NCBI GenBank assembly: GCA_040954595.2
Contig: CM082582.2
Span: 1,922,001 to 1,986,000 of the forward strand
Direction of reading: 5' to 3'
Source of the DNA: Balanoglossus misakiensis
Lineage: Eukaryota; Hemichordata
Length of the DNA stretch: 64,000 nucleotides
Each line of letters starts with the position of its first letter. Position 1 is the first letter of the stretch. Shown here piece by piece: positions 44,293 through 59,900 of the stretch. Below the pieces are notes generated by a model. That model saw only the letters and a program-made list of their open reading frames with translations, ran no database searches and was not told where the DNA came from. A program made the translations under genes and the position numbers.

Positions 44293-47200
44293 ATGGTGCG
44301 ATTTCTTCTCACACCGGGCTCTACGAACATTCAAATCGCTGACAGAAGGAAACGGCTGTTAATGGTGGGATTTCTTCTCACACTGGGCTCTACGAAGATT
44401 CAAAACGCTGACAGAAGGAAACGGCTGTTAATGGTGGGATTTCTTCTCACACTGGGCTCTACGAACATTCAAAACGCTGACAGAAGGAAACGGCTGTTGA
44501 TGGTGGGATTTCTTCTTACACTGGGCTCTACGAAGATTCAAAACGCTGACAGAGGGAAATATCTGTTAATGGTGGGATTTCTTCTCACACTGGGCTCTAC
44601 GAAGATTCAAAACGCTGACAGAAGGAAACGGCTGTTAATAGTGGGATTTCTTCTCACACTGGGCTCTACGAACATTCAAAACGCTGACAGAAGGAAACAT
44701 CTTTTAATGGTGGGATTTCTTCTCACACTGGGCTCTACGAAGATTCAAAACGCTGACAGAAGGAAACGGCTGTTAATGGTGCGATTTCTTCTCACACCGG
44801 GCTCTACGAACATTCAAAACGCTGACAGAAGGAAACATCTGTTAATGGTGGGATTTCTTCTCACACTGGGCTCTACGAAGATTCAAACCGCTGACAGAGG
44901 GAAACGGCTGTTTATGGTGCGATTTCTTCTCACACTGGGCTCTACGAACATTCAAAACGCTGACAGAAGGAAATGGCCGTTAATGGTGGGATTTCTTCTC
45001 ACACTGGGCTCTACGAAGATTCAAACCGCTGACAGAGGGAAACATCTGTTAATGGTGGGATTTCTTCTCACACCGGGCTGTACGAACATTCAAAACGCTG
45101 ACAGAAGGAAACATCTGTTAATGGCGGGATTTCTTCTCACACCGGGCTCTACGAACATTCAAACCGCTGACAGAGGGAAACATCTGTTAATGGTGGGATG
45201 TCTTCTCACACCGGGCTCTACGAACATTCAAAACGCTGGCAGAGGGAAAAAGCTGTTAATGGTGGGATGTCTTCTCACACAGGGCTCTACGAACATTCAA
45301 AACTCAGACAGATGGATACAACTGTTAATGGTGGGATTTCTTCTCACACTGGGCTCTACGAAGATTCAAAACGCTGACAGAAGGAAACATCTGTTAATGG
45401 TGGGATTTCTTCTCACACTGGGCTCTACGAACATTCAAAACGCTGACAGAAGGAAACAGCTGTTAATGGTGGGATGTCTTCTCACACTGGGCTCTACGAA
45501 CATTCAAAACGCTGACAGAAGGAAACAGCTGTCAATGGTGCGATTTCTTCTCACACCGGGCTCTACGAACATTCAAAACGCTGACAGAAGGAAACGGCTG
45601 TTAATGGTGGGATTTCTTCTCACACTGGGCTCTACGAAGATTCAAAACGCTGACAGAAGGAAACGGCTGTTAATGGTGGGATTTCTTCTCACACTGGGCT
45701 CTACGAACATTCAAAACGCTGACAGAAGGAAACGGCTGTTAATGGTGGGATTTCTTCTTACACTGGGCTCTACGAAGATTCAAAACGCTGACAGAGGGAA
45801 ATATCTGTTAATGGTGGGATTTCTTCTCACACTGGGCTCTACGAAGATTGAAAACGCTGACAGAAGGAAACGGCTGTTAATAGTGGGATTTCTTCTCACA
45901 CTGGGCTCTACGAACATTCAAAACGCTGACAGAAGGAAACATCTTTTAATGGTGGGATTTCTTCTCACACTGGGCTCTACGAAGATTCAAAACGCTGACA
46001 GAAGGAAACATCTGTTAATGGCGGGATGTCTTCTCACACTGGGCTCTACGAAGATTCAAAACGCTGACAGAAGGAAACGGCTGTTAATAGTGCGATTTCT
46101 TCTCACACCGGGCTCTACGAACATTCAAATCGCTGACAGAAGGAAACGGCTGTTAATGGTGGGATTTCTTCTCACACTGGGCTCTACGAAGATTGAAAAC
46201 GCTGACAGAAGGAAACGGCTGTTAATGGTGGGATTTCTTCTCACACTGGGCTCTACGAACATTCAAAACGCTGACAGAAGGAAACGGCTGTTGATGGTGG
46301 GATTTCTTCTTACACTGGGCTCTACGAAGATTCAAAACGCTGACAGAGGGAAATATCTGTTAATGGTGGGATTTCTTCTCACACTGGGCTCTACGAAGAT
46401 TCAAAACGCTGACAGAAGGAAACGGCTGTTAATAGTGGGATTTCTTCTCACACTGGGCTCTACAAACATTCAAAACGCTGACAGAAGGAAACATCTGTTA
46501 ATGGTGGGATTTCTTCTCACACTGGGCTCTACGAAGATTCAAACCGCTGACAGAGGGAAACGGCTGTTTATGGTGCGATTTCTTCTCACACTGGGCTCTA
46601 CGAACATTCAAAACGCTGACAGAAGGAAATGGCCGTTAATGGTGGGATTTCTTCTCACACTGGGCTCTACGAAGATTCAAACCGCTGACAGAGGGAAACA
46701 TCTGTTAATGGTGGGATTTCTTCTCACACCGGGCTGTACGAACATTCAAAACGCTGACAGAAGGAAACATCTGTTAATGGCGGGATTTCTTCTCACACCG
46801 GGCTCTACGAACATTCAAACCGCTGACAGAGGGAAACATCTGTTAATGGTGGGATGTCTTCTCACACCGGGCTCTACGAACATTCAAAACGCTGGCAGAG
46901 GGAAAAAGCTGTTAATGGTGGGATGTCTTCTCACACAGGGCTCTACGAACATTCAAAACTCAGACAGATGGATACAACTGTTAATGGTGGGATTTCTTCT
47001 CACACTGGGCTCTACGAAGATTCAAAACGCTGACAGAAGGAAACATCTGTTAATGGTGGGATTTCTTCTCACACTGGGCTCTACGAACATTCAAAACGCT
47101 GACAGAAGGAAACAGCTGTTAATGGTGGGATGTCTTCTCACACTGGGCTCTACGAACATTCAAAACGCTGACAGAAGGAAACAGCTGTCAATGGTGCGAT

Positions 47201-49000
47201 TTCTTCTCACACCGGGCTCTACGAACATTCAAAACGCTGACAGAAGGAAACGGCTGTTAATGGTGGGATTTCTTCTCACACTGGGCTCTACGAAGATTCA
47301 AAACGCTGACAGAAGGAAACGGCTGTTAATGGTGGGATTTCTTCTCACACTGGGCTCTACGAACATTCAAAACGCTGACAGAAGGAAACGGCTGTTAATG
47401 GTGGGATTTCTTCTTACACTGGGCTCTACGAAGATTCAAAACGCTGACAGAGGGAAATATCTGTTAATGGTGGGATTTCTTCTCACACTGGGCTCTACGA
47501 AGATTGAAAACGCTGACAGAAGGAAACGGCTGTTAATAGTGGGATTTCTTCTCACACTGGGCTCTACGAACATTCAAAACGCTGACAGAAGGAAACATCT
47601 TTTAATGGTGGGATTTCTTCTCACACTGGGCTCTACGAAGATTCAAAACGCTGACAGAAGGAAACATCTGTTAATGGCGGGATGTCTTCTCACACTGGGC
47701 TCTACGAAGATTCAAAACGCTGACAGAAGGAAACGGCTGTTAATAGTGCGATTTCTTCTCACACCGGGCTCTACGAACATTCAAATCGCTGACAGAAGGA
47801 AACGGCTGTTAATGGTGGGATTTCTTCTCACACTGGGCTCTACGAAGATTGAAAACGCTGACAGAAGGAAACGGCTGTTAATGGTGGGATTTCTTCTCAC
47901 ACTGGGCTCTACGAACATACAAAACGCTGACAGAAGGAAACGGCTGTTGATGGTGGGATTTCTTCTTACACTGGGCTCTACGAAGATTCAAAACGCTGAC
48001 AGAGGGAAATATCTGTTAATGGTGGGATTTCTTCTCACACTGGGCTCTACGAAGATTCAAAACGCTGACAGAAGGAAACGGCTGTTAATAGTGGGATTTC
48101 TTCTCACACTGGGCTCTACGAACATTCAAAACGCTGACAAAAGGAAACATCTTTTAATGGTGGGATTTCTTCTCACACTGGGCTCTACGAAGATTCAAAA
48201 CGCTGACAGAAGGAAACGGCTGTTAATGGTGCGATTTCTTCTCACACCGGGCTCTACGAACATTCAAAACGCTGACAGAAGGAAACGGCTGTTAATGGTG
48301 GGATTTCTTCTCACACTGGGCTCTACGAACATTCAAAACGCTGACAGAAGGAAATGGGCGTTAATGGTGGGATTTCTTCTCACACTTGGCTCTACGAAGA
48401 TTCAAACCGCTGACAGAGGGAAACATCTGTTAATGGTGGGATTTCTTCTCACACCGGGCTGTACGAACATTCAAAACGCTGACAGAAGGAAACATCTGTT
48501 AATGGCGGGATTTCTTCTCACACCGGGCTCTACGAACATTCAAACCGCTGACAGAGGGAAACATCTGTTAATGGTGGGATGTCTTCTCACACCGGGCTCT
48601 ACGAACATTCAAAACGCTGGCAGAGGGAAAAAGCTGTTAATGGTGGGATGTCTTCTCACACAGGGCTCTACGAACATTCAAAACTCTGACAGATGGATAC
48701 AACTGTTAATGGTGGGATTTCTTCTCACACTGGGCTCTACGAAGATTCAAAACGCTGACAGAAGGAAACATCTGTTAATGGTGGGATTTCTTCTCACACT
48801 GGGCTCTACGAACATTCAAAACGCTGACAGAAGGAAACAGCTGTTAATGGTGGGATGTCTTCTCACACTGGGCTCTACGAACATTCAAAACGCTGACAGA
48901 AGGAAACAGCTGTTAATGGTGCGATTTCTTCTCACACCGGGCTCTACGAACATTCAAAATGCTGACAGAAGGAAACGGCTGTTAATGGTGGGATTTCTTC
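44293..49000 (+). repeat. Higher-order repeats of 24-26 monomers in the 69-bp array
   Basis: The variant tcaaatcgctgac occurs at 44331, 46125 and 47781, spaced 1794 (26 x 69) and 1656 (24 x 69) bp. The variant gatggatacaactg occurs at about 45311, 46967 and 48692, spaced 1656 and 1725 (25 x 69) bp. The runs of variants between them agree, showing at least three tandem copies of a long block with monomer gains and losses. Confidence 0.88.
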
Positions 49001-49399
49001 TCACACTGGGCTCTACGAAGATTCAAAACGCTGACAGAAGGAAACGGCTGTTAATGGTGGGATTTCTTCTCACACTGGGCTCTACGAACATTCAAAACGC
49101 TGACAGAAGGAAACGGCTGTTAATGGTGGGATTTCTTCTTACACTGGGCTCTACGAAGATTCAAAACGCTGACAGAGGGAAATATCTGTTAATGGTGGGA
49201 TTTCTTCTCACACTGGGCTCTACGAAGATTGAAAACGCTGACAGAAGGAAACGGCTGTTAATAGTGGGATTTCTTCTCACACTGGGCTCTACGAACATTC
49301 AAAACGCTGACAGAAGGAAACATCTTTTAATGGTGGGATTTCTTCTCACACTGGGCTCTACGAAGATTCAAAACGCTGACAGAAGGAAACATCTGTTAA

Positions 49400-50960
49400 T
49401 GGCGGGATGTCTTCTCACACTGGGCTCTACGAAGATTCAAACCGCTGACAGAAGGAAACGGCTGTTAATGGTGGGATTTCTTCTCACACTGGGCTCTACG
49501 AACATTCAAAACGCTGACAGAAGGAAACGGCTGTTAATGGCGGGATGTCTTCTCACACTGGGCTCTACGAACATTCAAAACGCTGACAGAAGGAAACATC
49601 TGTTAATGGTGGGATATCTTCTCACACTGGGCTCTACGAACATTCAAAGCGCTGACAGAAGGAAACCGCTGTTAATGGAGGGGATTTCTTTTCACACTGG
49701 GCTCTACGAACATTCAAACCGCTGACAGAGGGAAACATCTGTTAATGGCGGGATTTCTTCTCACACCGGGCTTTACGAACATTCAAAACGCTGAAAGTAG
49801 GGAAACATCTGTTAATGGCGGGATGTCTTCTCACACTGGGCTCTACGAAGATTCAAACCGCTGACAGAAGGAAACATCTGTTAATGGCGGGATGTCTTCT
49901 CACACTGGGCTCTACGAACATTCAAAACGCTGACAGAAGGAAACATCTGTTAATGGTGGGATGTCTTCTCACACTGGGCTCTACGAAGATTCAAACCGCT
50001 GACAGAGGGAAACATCTGTTAATGGCGGGATTTCTTCTCACACCGGGCTCTACGAACATTCAAAACGCTGACAGAAGGAAACAGCTGTTAATGGCGGGAT
50101 GTCTTCTCACACTGGGCTCTACGAAGATTCAAACCGCTGTCAGAGGGAAACATCTGTTAATGGCGGGATGTCTTCTCACACTGGGCTCTACGAACATTCA
50201 AAACGCTGACAGAAGGAAACATCTGTTAATGGCGGGATGTCTTCTCACACTGGGCTCTACGAACATTCAAAACGCTGAAAGAAGGAAACATCTGTTAATG
50301 GCGGGATTTCTTCTCACACCGGGCTCTACGAACATTCAAACCGCTGACAGAGGGAAACATCTGTTAATGGCGGGATTTCTTCTCACACCGGGCTCTACGA
50401 ACATTCAAACCGCTGACAGAGGGAAACATCTGTTAATGGTGGGATGTCTTCTCACACTGGGCTCTACGAAGATTCAAAACGCTGACAGAAGGAAACATCT
50501 GTTAATGGCGGGATTTCTTCTCACACCGGGCTCTACGAACATTCAAAACGCTGACAGAGGGAAACATCTGTTAATGGCGGGATGTCTTCTCACACCGGGC
50601 TCTACGAACATTCAAAACGCTGACAGAGGGAAACGGCTGTTAATGGCGGGATGTCTTCTCACACCGGGCTCTACGAACATTCAAAACGCTGACAGAGGGA
50701 AACGGCTGTTAATGGCGGGATTTCTTCTCACACCGGGCTCTACGAACATTCAAAACGATGACAGAGGGAAACATCTGTTAATGGCGGGATTTCTTCTCAC
50801 ACTGGGCTCTACGAAGATTCAAAACGCTGACAGAGGGAAATATCTGTTAATGGTGTGATGTCTTCTCACACTGGGCTCTACGAAGATTCAAACCGCTGAC
50901 AGAGGGCAACGGCTGTTAATGGTGCGATTTCTTCTCACACCGGGCTCTACGAACATTCAA
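49400..50960 (+). repeat. Duplicate of the 42842-44340 block within the 69-bp array
   Basis: The unusual sequence ctgaaagtagggaaacatct and the variants around it occur at 43234 and again 6557 bp later. The series of variants matches for about 1.5 kb, except that one extra monomer is present in this copy. A third, partial relative starts near 54232. The offset is two bases more than a multiple of 69, so an indel separates the copies. Confidence 0.85.
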
Positions 50961-53900
50961 ATCGCTGACAGAAGGAAACGGCTGTTAATGGTGGGATTTC
51001 TTCTCACACTGGGCTCTACGAAGATTCAAAACGCTGACAGAAGGAAACGGCTGTTAATGGTGGGATTTCTTCTCACACTGGGCTCTACGAACATTCAAAA
51101 CGCTGACAGAAGGAAACATCTTTTAATGGTGGGATTTCTTCTCACACTGGGCTCTACGAAGATTCAAAACGCTGACAGAAGGAAACGGCTGTTAATGGTG
51201 CGATTTCTTCTCCCACCGGGCTCTACGAACATTCAAAACGCTGACAGAAGGAAACGGCTGTTAATGGTGGGATTTCTTCTCACACTGGGCTCTACGAACA
51301 TTCAAAACGCTGACAGAGGGAAATATCTGTTAATGGTGGGATGTCTTCTCACACTGGGCTCTACGAAGATTCAAACCGCTGACAGAGGGAAACGGCTGTT
51401 TATGGTGCGATTTCTTCTCACACTGGGCTCTACGAACATTCAAAACGCTGACAGAAGGAAATGGCCGTTAATGGTGGGATTTCTTCGCACACTGGGCTCT
51501 ACGAAGATTCAAACCGCTGACAGAGGGAAACATCTGTTAATGGTGGGATTTCTTCTCACACCGGGCTGTACGAACATTCAAAACGCTGACAGAAGGAAAC
51601 ATCTGTTAATGGCGGGATTTCTTCTCACACCGGGCTCTACGAACATTCAAACCGCTGACAGAGGGAAACATCTGTTAATGGTGGGATGTCTTCTCACACC
51701 AGGCTCTACGAACATTCAAAACGCTGGCAGAGGGAAAAAGCTGTTAATGGTGGGATGTCTTCTCACACAGGGCTCTACGAACATTCAAAACTCTGACAGA
51801 TGGATACAACTGTTAATGGTGGGATTTCTTCTCACACTGGGCTCTACGAAGATTCAAAACGCTGACAGAAGGAAACATCTGTTAATGGTGGGATTTCTTC
51901 TCACACTGGGCTCTACGAACATTCAAAACGCTTACAGAAGGAAACAGCTGTTAATGGTGGGATTTCTTCTCACACTGGGCTCTACGAAGATTCAAAACGC
52001 TGACAGAAGGAAACGGCTGTTAATGGTGCGATTTCTTCTCACACCGGGCTCTACGAACATTCAAAACGCTGACAGAAGGAAACGGCTGTTAATGGTGGGA
52101 TTTCTTCTCACACTGGGCTCTACGAAGATTCAAAACGCTGACAGAAGGAAACGGCTGTTAATGGTGGGATTTCTTCTCACACTGGGCTCTACGAACATTC
52201 AAAACGCTGACAGAAGGAAACGGCTGTTAATGGTGGGATTTCTTCTTACACTGGGCTCTACGAAGATTCAAAACGCTGACAGAGGGAAATATCTGTTAAT
52301 GGTGGGATTTCTTCTCACACTGGGCTCTACGAAGATTGAAAACGCTGACAGAAGGAAACGGCTGTTAATAGTGGGATTTCTTCTCACACTGGGCTCTACG
52401 AACATTCAAAACGCTGACAGAAGGAAACATCTTTTAATGGTGGGATTTCTTCTCACACTGGGCTCTACGAAGATTCAAAACGCTGACAGAAGGAAACGGC
52501 TGTTAATGGTGCGATTTCTTCTCACACCGGGCTCTACGAACATTCAAAACGCTGACAGAAGGAAACGGCTGTTAATGGTGGGATTTCTTCTCACACTGGG
52601 CTCTACGAACATTCAAAACGCTGACAGAGGGAAATATCTGTTAATGGTGGGATGTCTTCTCACACTGGGCTCTACGAAGATTCAAACCGCTGACAGAGGG
52701 AAACGGCTGTTTATGGTGCGATTTCTTCTCACACTGGGCTCTATGAACATTCAAAACGCTGACAGAAGGAAATGGCCGTTAATGGTGGGATTTCTTCTCA
52801 CACTGGGCTCTACGAAGATTCAAACCGCTGACAGAGGGAAACATCTGTTAATGGTGAGATTTCTTCTCACACCGGGCTGTACGAACATTCAAAACGCTGA
52901 CAGAAGGAAACATCTGTTAATGGCGGGATTTCTTCTCACACCGGGCTCTACGAACATTCAAACCGCTGACAGAGGGAAACATCTGTTAATGGTGGGATGT
53001 CTTCTCACACCGGGCTCTACGAACATTCAAAACGCTGGCAGAGGGAAAAAGCTGTTAATGGTGGGATGTCTTCTCACACAGGGCTCTACGAACATTCAAA
53101 ACTCTGACAGATGGATACAACTGTTAATGGTGGGATTTCTTCTCACACTGGGCTCTACGAACATTCAAAACGCTGACAGAAGGAAACATCTGTTAATGGT
53201 GGGATTTCTTCTCACACTGGGCTCTACGAACATTCAAAACGCTGACAGAAGGAAACAGCTGTTAATGGTGGGATGTCTTCTCACACAGGGCTCTACGAAC
53301 ATTCAAAACTCTGACAGATGGATACAGCTGTTAATGGTGGGATTTCTTCTCACACCGGGCTCAAAGAACATTCAAAACGCTGACAGAAGGAAACATCTGT
53401 TAATGGAGGGATTTCTTCTCACACCGGGCTCAAAGAACATTCAAAACGCTGACAGAAGGAAACGGCTGTTAATGGTGGGATTTCTTCTCACACTGGGCTC
53501 TACGAAGATTCAAAACGCTGACAGAAGGAAATGGCTATTAATGGCGGGATTTCTTCTCACACTGGGCTCTACGAACATTCAAAACGCTGACAGAAGGAAA
53601 CAGCTGTTAATGGTGGGATTTCTTCTCACACTGGGCTCTACGAAGATTCAAACCCTTGACAGAAGGAAACATCTGTTAATGGTGGGATTTCTTCTCACAC
53701 TGGGCTCTACGAAGATTCAAAACGGTGACAAAAGGAAACATCTGTTAATGGTGGGATTTCTTCTCACACTGGGCTCTACGAAGATTCAAACCGCTGACAG
53801 AAGGAAACATCTGTTAATGGTGGGATTTCTTCTCACACTGGGCTCTACGAAGATTCAATCCGCTGACAGAAGGAAACATCTGTTAATGGTGGGATTTCTT

Positions 53901-56900
53901 CTCACACTGGGCTCTACGAACATTCAAAACGCTGACAGAAGGAAACAGCTGTTAATGGTGGGATTTCTTATCACACTGGGCTCTACAAAGATTCAACACG
54001 CTGACAGAAGGAAACATCTGTTAATGGTGGGATTTGTTCTCACACTGGGCTCTACGAAGATTCAAAACTGTGACAGAAGGAAACAGCTGTTAATGGTGTG
54101 ATTTCTTCTCACACTGGGCTCAAAGAACATTCAAAACGCTGACAGAGGGAAACAGCTGTTAATGGAGGGGATTTCTTCTCACACTGGGCTCTACGAAGAT
54201 TCAAAACGCTGACAGAAGGAAACATCTGTTAATGGCGGGATGTCTTCTCACACTGGGCTCTACGAAGATTCAAACCGCTGACAGAAGGAAACGGCTGTTA
54301 ATGGTGGGATTTCTTCTCACACTGGGCTCTACGAACATTCAAAACGCTGACAGAAGGAAACGGCTGTTAATGGCGGGATGTCTTCTCACACTGGGCTCTA
54401 CGAACATTCAAAACGCTGACAGAAGGAAACATCTGTTAATGGTGGGATATCTTCTCACACTGGGCTCTACGAACATTCAAAACGCTGACAGAAGGAAACA
54501 GCTGTTAATGGAGGGGATTTCTTCTCACACTGGGCTCTACGAACATTCAAACCGCTGACAGAGGGAAACATCTGTTAATGGCGGGATTTCTTCTCACACC
54601 GGGCTTTACGAACATTCAAAACGCTGAAAGAAGGGAAACATCTGTTAATGGCGGGATGTCTTCTCACACTGGGCTCTACGAAGATTCAAACCGCTGACAG
54701 AAGGAAACTTCTGTTAATGGCGGGATGTCTTCTCACACTGGGCTCTACGAAGATTCAAACCACTGACAGAAGGAAACATCTGTTAATGGTGGGATTTCTT
54801 CTCACACTGGGCTCTACGAAGATTCAAAACGCTGACAGAAGGAAACATTTGTTAATGGTGGGATTTCTTCTCACACTGGGCTCTACGAAGATTCAAAACT
54901 GTGACAGAAGGAAACAGCTGTTAATGGCGGGATGTCTTCTCACACTGGGCTCTACGAAGATTCAAAACGCTGACAGAGGGAAACGGCTGCTAATGGTGGG
55001 ATTCCTTCTCACACTGGGCTCTACGAACATTCAAAACGCTGACAGAGGGAAACATCTGTTAATGGCGGGATGTCTTCTCACACTGGGCTCTACGAACATT
55101 CAAAACGCTGACAGAAGGAAACATCTGTTAATGGCGGGATGTCTTCTCACACTGGGCTCTACGAACATTCAAAACGCTGAAAGAAGGAAACATCTGTTAA
55201 TGGCGGGATTTCTTCTCACACCGGGCTCTACGAACATTCAAACCGCTGACAGAGGGAAACATCTGTTAATGGCGGGATTTCTTCTCACACCGGGCTCTAC
55301 GAACATTCAAACCGCTGACAGAAGGAAAAATCTGTTAATGGCGGGATTTCTTCTCACACCGGGCTCTACGAACATTCAAAACGCTGACAGAGGGAAACAT
55401 CTGTTAATGGCGGGATGTCTTCTCACACCGGGCTCTACGAACATTCAAAACGCTGACAGAGGGTAACGGCTGTTAATGGCGGGATGTCTTCTCACACCGG
55501 GCTCTACGAACATTCAAAACGCTGACAGAGGGAAACGGCTGTTAATGGCGGGATTTCTTCTCACACCGGGCTCTACGAACATTCAAAACGCTGACAGAAG
55601 GAAACGGCTGTTAATGGTGGGATTTCTTCTCACACTGGGCTCTACGAACATTCAAAACGCTGACAGAAGGAAACGGCTGTTAATGGTGGGATTTCTTCTT
55701 ACACTGGGCTCTACGAAGATTCAAAACGCTGACAGAGGGAAATATCTGTTAATGGTGGGATTTCTTCTCACACTTGGCTCTACGAAGATTCAAAACGCTG
55801 ACAGAAGGAAACGGCTGTTAATGGTGGGATTTCTTCTCACACTGGGCTCTACGAACATTCAAAACGCTGACAGAAGGAAACATCTTTTAATGGTGGGATT
55901 TCTTCTCACACTGGGCTCTACGAAGATTCAAAACGCTGACAGAAGGAAATGGCTGTTAATGGCGGGATTTCTTCTCACACTGGGCTCTACGAACATTCAA
56001 AACGCTGACAGAAGGAAACAGCTGTTAATGGTGGGATTTCTTCTCACACTGGGCTCTACGAAGATTCAAACCGCTGACAGAAGGAAACATCTGTTAATGG
56101 TGGGATTTCTTCTCACACTGGGCTCTACGAAGATTCAAAACGGTGACAGAAGGAAACATCTGTTAATGGTGGGATTTCTTCTCACACTGGGCTCTACGAA
56201 GATTCAAACCGCTGACAGAAGGAAACCACTGTTAATGGTGGGATTTCTTCTCACACTGGGCTCTACGAAGATTCAAAACGCTGACAGAAGGAAACATTTG
56301 TTAATGGTGGGATTTCTTCTCACACTGGGCTCTACGAAGATTCAAAACTGTGACAGAAGGAAACAGCTGTTAATGGTGGGATTTCTTCTCACACTGGGCT
56401 CTACGAACATTCAAAACGCTGACAGAAGGAAACATCTGTTAATGGTGGGATTTCTTCTCACACTGGGCTCTACGAACATTCAAAACGCTGACAGAAGGAA
56501 ACATCTGTTAATGGCGGGATGTCTTCTCACACTGGGCTCTACGAACATTCAAAACGCTGAAAGAAGGAAACATCTGTTAATGGCGGGATTTCTTCTCACA
56601 CCGGGCTCTACGAACATTCAAACCGCTGACAGAGGGAAACATCTGTTAATGGTGGGATTTCTTCTCACACCGGGCTGTACGAACATTCAAAACGCTGACA
56701 GAAGGAAACATCTGTTAATGGCGGGATTTCTTCTCACACCGGGCTCTACAAACATTCAAACCGCTGACAGAGGGAAACATCTGTTAATGGTGGGATGTCT
56801 TCTCACACTGGGCTCTACGAAGATTCAAAACGCTGACAGAAGGAAACATCTGTTAATGGCGGGATTTCTTCTCACACCGGGCTCTACGAACATTCAAAAC

Positions 56901-59900
56901 TCTGACAGATGGATACAACTGTTTATGGTGGGATTTCTTCTCACAACGGGCTCTACGAACATTCAAAACGCTGACAGAGGGAAACATCTGTTAATGGCGG
57001 GATGTCTTCTCACACCGGGCTCTACGAACATTCAAAACGCTGACAGAGGGAAACGGCTGTTAATGGCGGGATGTCTTCTCACACCGGGCTCTACGAACAT
57101 TCAAAACGCTGACAAAGGGGAATCGGCTGTTAATGGCGGGATGTCTTCTCACACCGGGCTCTATGAACATTCAAAACGCTGACAGAGGGAAACGGCTGTT
57201 AATGGCGGGATTTCTTCTCACACCGGGCTCTACGAACATTCAAAACGCTGACAGAGGGAAACATCTGTTAATGGCGGGATTTCTTCTCACACCGGGCTCT
57301 ACGAACATTCAAAACGCTGACAGAGGGAAACGGCTGTTAATGGTGGGATTCCTTCTCACACTGGGCTCTACGAACATTCAAAACGCTGACAGAAGGAAAC
57401 ATCTGTTAATGGTGGGATTTCTTCTCACACTGGGCTCTACGAACATTCAAAACGCTGACAGGGAAACGGCTGTTAATGGTGGGATTCCTTCTCACACTGG
57501 GCTCTATGAACTTTCAAAACGCTAACAGAAGGAAACATCTGTTAATAGTGGGATTTCTTCTCACACTGGGCTCTACGAACATTCAAAACGCTGACAGAGG
57601 GAAACATCTGTTAATGGCGGGATTTCTTTTCACACCGGGCTCTACGAACATTCAAAACGCTGACAGAGGGAAACGGCTGTTAATGGTGGGATTCCTTCTC
57701 ACACTGGGCTCTACGAACATTCAAGACGCTGACAGAGGGAAACGGCTGTGAATGGTGGCCTTCCTTCTCACACTGGGCTCTACGAACATTCAAACCGCTG
57801 ACAGAAGGAAACGGCTGTTAATGGCGGGATGTCTTCTCACACTTGGCTCTACGAAGATTCAAACCGCTGACAGAAGGAAACGGCTGTTAATGGCGGGATG
57901 TCTTCTCACACTTGGCTCTACGAACATTCAAAACGCTGACAGAAGGAAACATCTGTTAATGGCGGGATTTCTTCTCACACTTGGCTCTACGAACATTCAA
58001 AACGCTGACAGAAGGAAACATCTGTTAATGGTGGGATTTCTTCTCACACTGCGCTCTCCGAACATTCAAAACGCTGACAGAGGGAAACTGCTGTTAATGG
58101 TGGGATTCCTTCTCACACTGGGCTCTACGAACATTCAAAACGCTGACAGAGGGAAACGGTTGTTAATGGCGGGATTTCTTCTCACACTGGGCTCTACGAA
58201 CATTCAAAACGCTGACAGAAGGAAACAGCTGTTAATGGTGGGATTTCTTCTCACACTGGGCTCTACGAAGATTCAAACCGCTGACAGAAGGAAACATCTG
58301 TTAATGGTGGGATTTCTTCTCACACTGGGCTCTACGAAGATTCAAAACGGCGACAGAAGGAAACATCTGTTAATGGTGGGATTTCTTCTCACACTGGGCT
58401 CTACGAAGATTCAAACCACTGACAGAAGGAAACATCTGTTAATGGTGGGATTTCTTCTCACACTGGGCTCTACGAAGATTCAAAACGCTGACAGAAGGAA
58501 ACATTTGTTAATGGTGGGATTTCTTCTCACACTGGGCTCTACGAAGATTCAAAACTGTGACAGAAGGAAACAGCTGTTAATGGTGGGATTTCTTCTCACA
58601 CTGGGCTCTACGAACATTCAAAACGCTGACAGAAGGAAACATCTGTTAATGGTGGGATTTCTTCTCACACTGGGCTCTACGAACATTCAAAACGCTGACA
58701 GAAGGAAACATCTGTTAATGGCGGGATTTCTTCTCACACCGGGCTCTACGAACATTCAAACCGCTGACAGAGGGAAACATCTGTTAATGGTGGGATTTCT
58801 TCTCACACCGGGCTGTACGAACATTAAAAACGCTGACAGAAAGAAACATCTGTTAATGGCGGGATTTCTTCTCACACCGGGCTCTACGAACATTCAAACC
58901 GCTGACAGAGGGAAACATCTGTTAATGGTGGGATGTCTTCTCACACTGGGCTCTACGAAGATTCAAACCACTGACAGAAGGAAACATCTGTTAATGGTGG
59001 GATTTCTTCTCACACTGGGCTCTACGAAGATTCAAAACGCTGACAGAAGGAAACATTTGTTAATGGTGGGATTTCTTCTCACACTGGGCTCTACGAAGAT
59101 TCAAAACTGTGACAGAAGGAAACAGCTGTTAATGGTGGGATTTCTTCTCACACTGGGCTCTACGAACATTCAAAACGCTGACAGAAGGAAACATCTGTTA
59201 ATGGTGGGATTTCTTCTCACACTGGGCTCTACGAACATTCAAAACGCTGACAGAAGGAAACATCTGTTAATGGCGGGATTTCTTCTCACACCGGGCTCTA
59301 CGAACATTCAAACCGCTGACAGAGGGAAACATCTGTTAATGGTGGGATTTCTTCTCACACCGGGCTGTACGAACATTAAAAACGCTGACAGAAAGAAACA
59401 TCTGTTAATGGCGGGATTTCTTCTCACACCGGGCTCTACGAACATTCAAACCGCTGACAGAGGGAAACATCTGTTAATGGTGGGATGTCTTCTCACACTG
59501 GGCTCTACGAAGATTCAAAACACTGACAGAAGGAAACATCTGTTAATGGCAGGATTTCTTCTCACAACGGGCTCTACGAACATTCAAAACGCTGACAGAG
59601 GGAAACATCTGTTAATGGCGGGATGTCTTCTCACACCGGGCTCTACGAACATTCAAAACGCTGACAGAGGGAAATGGCTGTTAATGGCGGGATGTCTTCT
59701 CACACCAGGCTCTACGAACATTCAAAACGCTGACAAAGGGGAAACGGCTGTTAATGGCGGGATGTCTTCTCACACCGGGCTCTATGAACATTCAAAACGC
59801 TGACAGAGGGAAACGGCTGTTAATGGCGGGATTTCTTCTCACACCGGGCTCTACGAACATTCAAAACGCTGACAGAGGGAAACATCTGTTAATGGCGGCA

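Noticed and set aside
44293-49725. Giant repetitive protein gene of 1810 aa
   Set aside because: The frame is open only because the 69-bp unit is a multiple of three. Recurring variants are mostly amino-acid changing, there is no credible start context, and neighbouring stretches are broken by stops and indels. Kept as a satellite with the coding option raised as a finding.
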